DNA from: Hermodice carunculata
Lineage: Eukaryota; Annelida; Polychaeta; Eunicida; Amphinomidae
Assembly (NCBI GenBank): GCA_964020975.1
Contig: OZ026617.1
Location: 31,792,836 to 31,856,835, forward strand
Direction of reading: 5' to 3'
Length of the DNA stretch: 64,000 nt
In this document: positions 60,776 to 64,000 of the stretch, in pieces
How the letters are laid out: every line of letters begins with the position of its first letter
Position numbering within the stretch: the stretch's first letter is position 1
The notes under the pieces: model-generated
What the model was told of the DNA's origin: nothing
Databases searched by the model: none
The model's input: only the letters and a program-made list of their open reading frames with translations
Made by a program: the position numbers and the translations under genes

Positions 60776-62054
60776 TCTTTTTTTTTTTTTAATAAGTTCT
60801 GGAACCTTTGCCTTTTGAGTAATGGACATATATTTGTTATGTTTGTTCAGGAATTGTCCTTTACAGCATAAGAAAATGTTTTTTGTTCATTGTTCAACAC
60901 AAAGCCAACATTACCTGTCATACAGAAGGCTGATAATTCTCCCAACGGCTAACCTGAAGCACGCTCTAATAGAAGATTGTGTCAGTGTGATAAACATGAA
61001 ATATAGTGCTGGGTTTCTTGAAAGGTTTCTGTGTTTGAAGGCTTTGCACCGCATGGAGGAAGTATATTCATGTCAAAATTGCATCCTTGTTCATGAATGT
61101 TGAACATATGACGGAAAAAAATAACATAGTTTTGTTCTGCAATGATTTTGGACTGATTTTGTTACTGATGAAACTTGTACCCATTACATGTTAATAATAG
61201 TCTCAGCAAAATGTAAAACTTTGTTGTTCCAAATGAGCTACTTGAGTTGAGAGCAGAGCATGTGTAACATGTCATTGATGGGAGCAGCCATTATGTTACC
61301 GTGGGTATTGAATTCTAGGCCATGGATGGGGTCAGAGGAAGTCAACGCCGAACCTGTTCTTGGATTATCGCCAGAACAGGAGCTGGATAAGGTCAACCTG
61401 TGCAGAAGTTAGGAAACAGGGATCAGGTTCAGTAGCTAGTAGTTTTTCACAAGTTCTGAAATAATGTGTTGATTTTACTGTGTTCCAAAATTGGTATATA
61501 TGAAACTACAGGCAAAATGAAGAAGGAATATAGCTCTGTCGAGATTTCTCTGTGGAGCTTCATGAGTGAAATACTTCATTTTTGCCTAATTGAATAAATT
61601 TGGGGCTGATGGTGACTGTGTAAGAATGCTTTATCACATGACCATGCTATATTTCACATTCTCTGGTGGGAAAATTTTAAGAAAGTGTAAATTATTTTGT
61701 CAGGTGCGTGTTGATTTTATATATTATTCTCTGCATTGCATGCATTCGATGCGATTTTTGCACAGACATTTGTTACATTTCATCCTTTAATTTTGCCCCA
61801 TGTCAAAGTGCATGGCTGTGAACCCGTAACTGTAACCGGTGAGATGGCACCACTGTGGTCCAGGAGGGTTAAGGTTGCCGTGTCTCGATTATTACGTTAC
61901 AGATTTAAAAAGAAATGCAGGTATGCAATTACTTATTGGGCACTTCCCTTTATTAAAGAAGAAAATACAGGTGTTCAGTTGTGAGGTCTTGTAGTTGTGT
62001 AGAAGCACACACACGTGTAGTGTGGCAGAACTAAAGAGTCAAAAATCAAATTCA
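59531..62054. other. Unassigned DNA downstream of ABHD17
   Basis: The stretch 60450-60700 starts TTTTATGCCTCACCAATACA and contains TGTTTTTGTGTTGACTGTCC and TTTTGCTCAAATTTAGCA; it looks like another dispersed repeat fragment. A poly(T) tract lies at 60743-60790. No exon is recognised. Confidence 0.4.
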
Positions 62055-62300
62055 TTACCTCTTTCAGTGTCACATTTGGGACCAAGTCAACAGCCTTCCT
62101 CGATGTACTTTGGGTGCAATGTGCTCAACATGTGCCAAGGAAAGCTGTTGACCCAGACTATATTCTATGTAACTTCAGGCATGCCAGTACTTGAATGAAA
62201 TGTCTTTTTACAAGGAACATGAATCTAGTGTCCTTATTATAATTCAAAGTATTGTGTTCAGTAATTGGACTTAAGTCACAGTTGGCACTGAAAGAGTTAA
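62055..62300. mobile_element. TTAA-flanked MITE, family B (copy B3)
   Basis: The left edge is TTAC (decayed TTAA) then CTCTTTCAGTGTCACA; the right edge is TTGGCACTGAAAGAG-TTAA. The core palindrome has arms GTCAACAGCCTTCCTCG and CCAAGGAAAGCTGTTGAC. It has the same length as B2 and aligns with it throughout (for example CCAGTACTT-AATGAAA). Confidence 0.8.
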
Positions 62301-62798
62301 TTTAGATAGTATTGATTTTAGTTGTATTGATCATTATGTATGTTAAGGGTATAATGTGATGGAGACAAGTCTAGTATCAGCAGACTGGTGATTGTAGATG
62401 CACTGAGCTGGAAACAAATGCATTCAGTTGGACTGGGATGGGAATGAATGCATTTAATAGCAACAGTCTTCTGAAATACACTGTTTGTCTGTGAAAGAAG
62501 ATAAAATTTTCATGAAATTACATACTTGCCAAACAGAGGCTTGCATCTCAGTTTTATTTACATAACATGCATAATGGTCAGAGGAGATGCAGACCTTGCA
62601 GGGGAACACCTGTCAAATGATATAACCAACATCATATAATAAACGTAACCAAACGTCACCTAATAAGCTAGGTGCTGCAAGCCAGTGAAACTAAGACGAA
62701 GCCATTACAGATGTTTGCAATGTCTGTGGATATAGGGACAGTGAAATGTGCAGGCAAAAATTTTGTGCTTAAATTTTTCAGTATGAGCAGAAATATTC

Positions 62799-62839
<41 letters not shown>

Positions 62840-63632
62840 TATTTTATTTTTAGTTTCATCACATATTACACTTCACTGGTACAGCTGGATACATAAAAAC
62901 ATATTTGTTTTAATGTAGGAAAATAATATCTGAAGTTAGCGGAGTTGCTTATCTATACCACTGAAGCCCCATCAGATAGGATCTTGGTGCCATATTCTCC
63001 CTATTGAGGGACGCTGCTTGCATAAGTATCCCCCCCCCACCCTGCCTTCTATCTTTAACCCTTTCTTGTTCAAATCACCCAAAAGGGTTTCAGTGGTGTA
63101 AATTTTTGTCTGCTTCAATTTTTTTTTTTTTTCTTTTTCTCCTTTGTGTCAATACAAATATTTATGATGCGGATTGTAGGCAAGACCGTAATGAGAGAAA
63201 ATAAAGTACCAGTAAATGAGTATCTTAGTGATGTTGTATATAGTTTTGAAAAAAGCTGTTTACTGCAACATCAGCATTGTATCAGTGATGCTCAGTGACA
63301 ATGAAGTGGCACGTCTACTCTAATGTATCGTGAGCATGCAAGTTAAAATGTCATGAAACTCGTTGAGGTTGAGCAAGGGTTATTGTCATCTTGATATTTA
63401 TTGACTTACATGTCATGCATGACATTTACCTCCTAATACCAACCTAATGAAATTTAGTTTTCCAATTTTGACCACCAGGATCGCGCGACGAAATTAAGCG
63501 GTATTTCATGGGAAGTGGGACACCACTATGAGCAGGTCATCGACAGCCATATTAAAGGGTATAGACATGAAGAAAGGGGGGAAGTTTGAAAGAGTGATTT
63601 TGATCAAGTTAAAGCTGTACTGTGCTTGAAAT
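62301..63632. other. No recognisable feature
   Basis: AT-rich DNA with a poly(T) tract at 62806-62836 and another near 63119-63133. TTTAACCCTTTCTTGTTCAA at about 63055 resembles a lone family A terminus. CpG becomes more frequent after about 63480. Confidence 0.35.
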
Positions 63633-63806
63633 ATGCCTGTGTACAATTGCAAGGTACCAGGATGTAGCGCTGATACGTGCAAATTGTCGAATCTTGTCAA
63701 ATATCCATGGATGTGTTGCGTTATGTTCCACAGTTTCACAGTTAAGCCTCCGCTATGGTTACGATACTGTGTCCCACTTGGTAACAGCAGACCAGTATCA
63801 CTTTGA
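63633..63806 (+). CDS. Short Cys-rich ORF, possible THAP-type start
   Basis: A 57-codon frame starts MPVYNCKVPGCSADTCK. The spacing of the first cysteines and the VPGC motif resemble the first lines of THAP zinc fingers found in some transposases and host proteins. The later THAP signature (the WxxxI-like region, the C..H pair and AVPTIF) is not seen, and the frame closes soon. It lies in a CpG-richer part at the window's edge. It could be a broken element gene, a first exon, or chance. Confidence 0.2.
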   Translation: MPVYNCKVPGCSADTCKLSNLVKYPWMCCVMFHSFTVKPPLWLRYCVPLGNSRPVSL

Positions 63807-64000
63807 ATTCAGTCATGCATGCGATCGTCATGATAAGGTGACAAAAGGGAGAACCAAGATTTCGTTAGGCTCCTATTATTTAATCTGGCTTGGCCTGACA
63901 ACAGTATGTGAACCTTAACTAGCTCTCGGGTCATCACTCTGCATGTACATGTATGTGGAAATTATACATCTTTGAATTTTCCCTGCGGTGACAGACCTTG

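Overview
The window looks like nuclear DNA of a marine-invertebrate-type animal. It is AT-rich and CpG-poor, full of microsatellites, short inverted-repeat elements and decayed LINEs, and has almost no protein-coding sequence. I cannot fix the phylum from the sequence. The only host coding exon I recognise is the last exon of an ABHD17 (FAM108) depalmitoylase on the + strand at 58731-58950, with its splice acceptor, 3' UTR and a candidate polyadenylation signal. No earlier exon of that gene was found upstream, so most of the window is either a very long last intron or intergenic DNA.

Layout. 0-13 kb: a fold-back element, three TTAA-flanked inverted-repeat elements, tandem repeats and a small Harbinger-like element that has been partly duplicated. 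13-23 kb: TA-flanked MITEs, a 790-bp fold-back element built of AGGTCA-containing subrepeats, a broken LINE reverse transcriptase on the minus strand, and a long GGTCA-rich repeat with a MITE nested in it. 25-26 kb: a CpG-richer patch with a possible but unproven first exon. 27-41 kb: dispersed repeats, a TTAA element with a perfect 44-bp-arm hairpin near 30.2 kb, and GA and TA microsatellites. 41.8-43.5 kb: two LINE 3' ends. 45-49 kb: another TA MITE, a TTAA element, about 70 copies of CCTT, and a second AGGTCA array. 52-53.7 kb: a 1749-bp element with perfect 34-bp terminal inverted repeats and a TAA target duplication (PIF/Harbinger-type); its CpG-rich interior looks like a promoter plus first exon. 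56-62.3 kb: more TTAA elements around the ABHD17 exon.

The most interesting material is repetitive. At least three short-element families (A, B, C) share TTAA ends, a length of about 180-265 bp and, in most copies, a large central palindrome, although the palindrome of family C is unrelated in sequence to that of A and B. I found no LTR, capsid, envelope or toxin gene, no CRISPR array and no convincing tRNA or rRNA gene.
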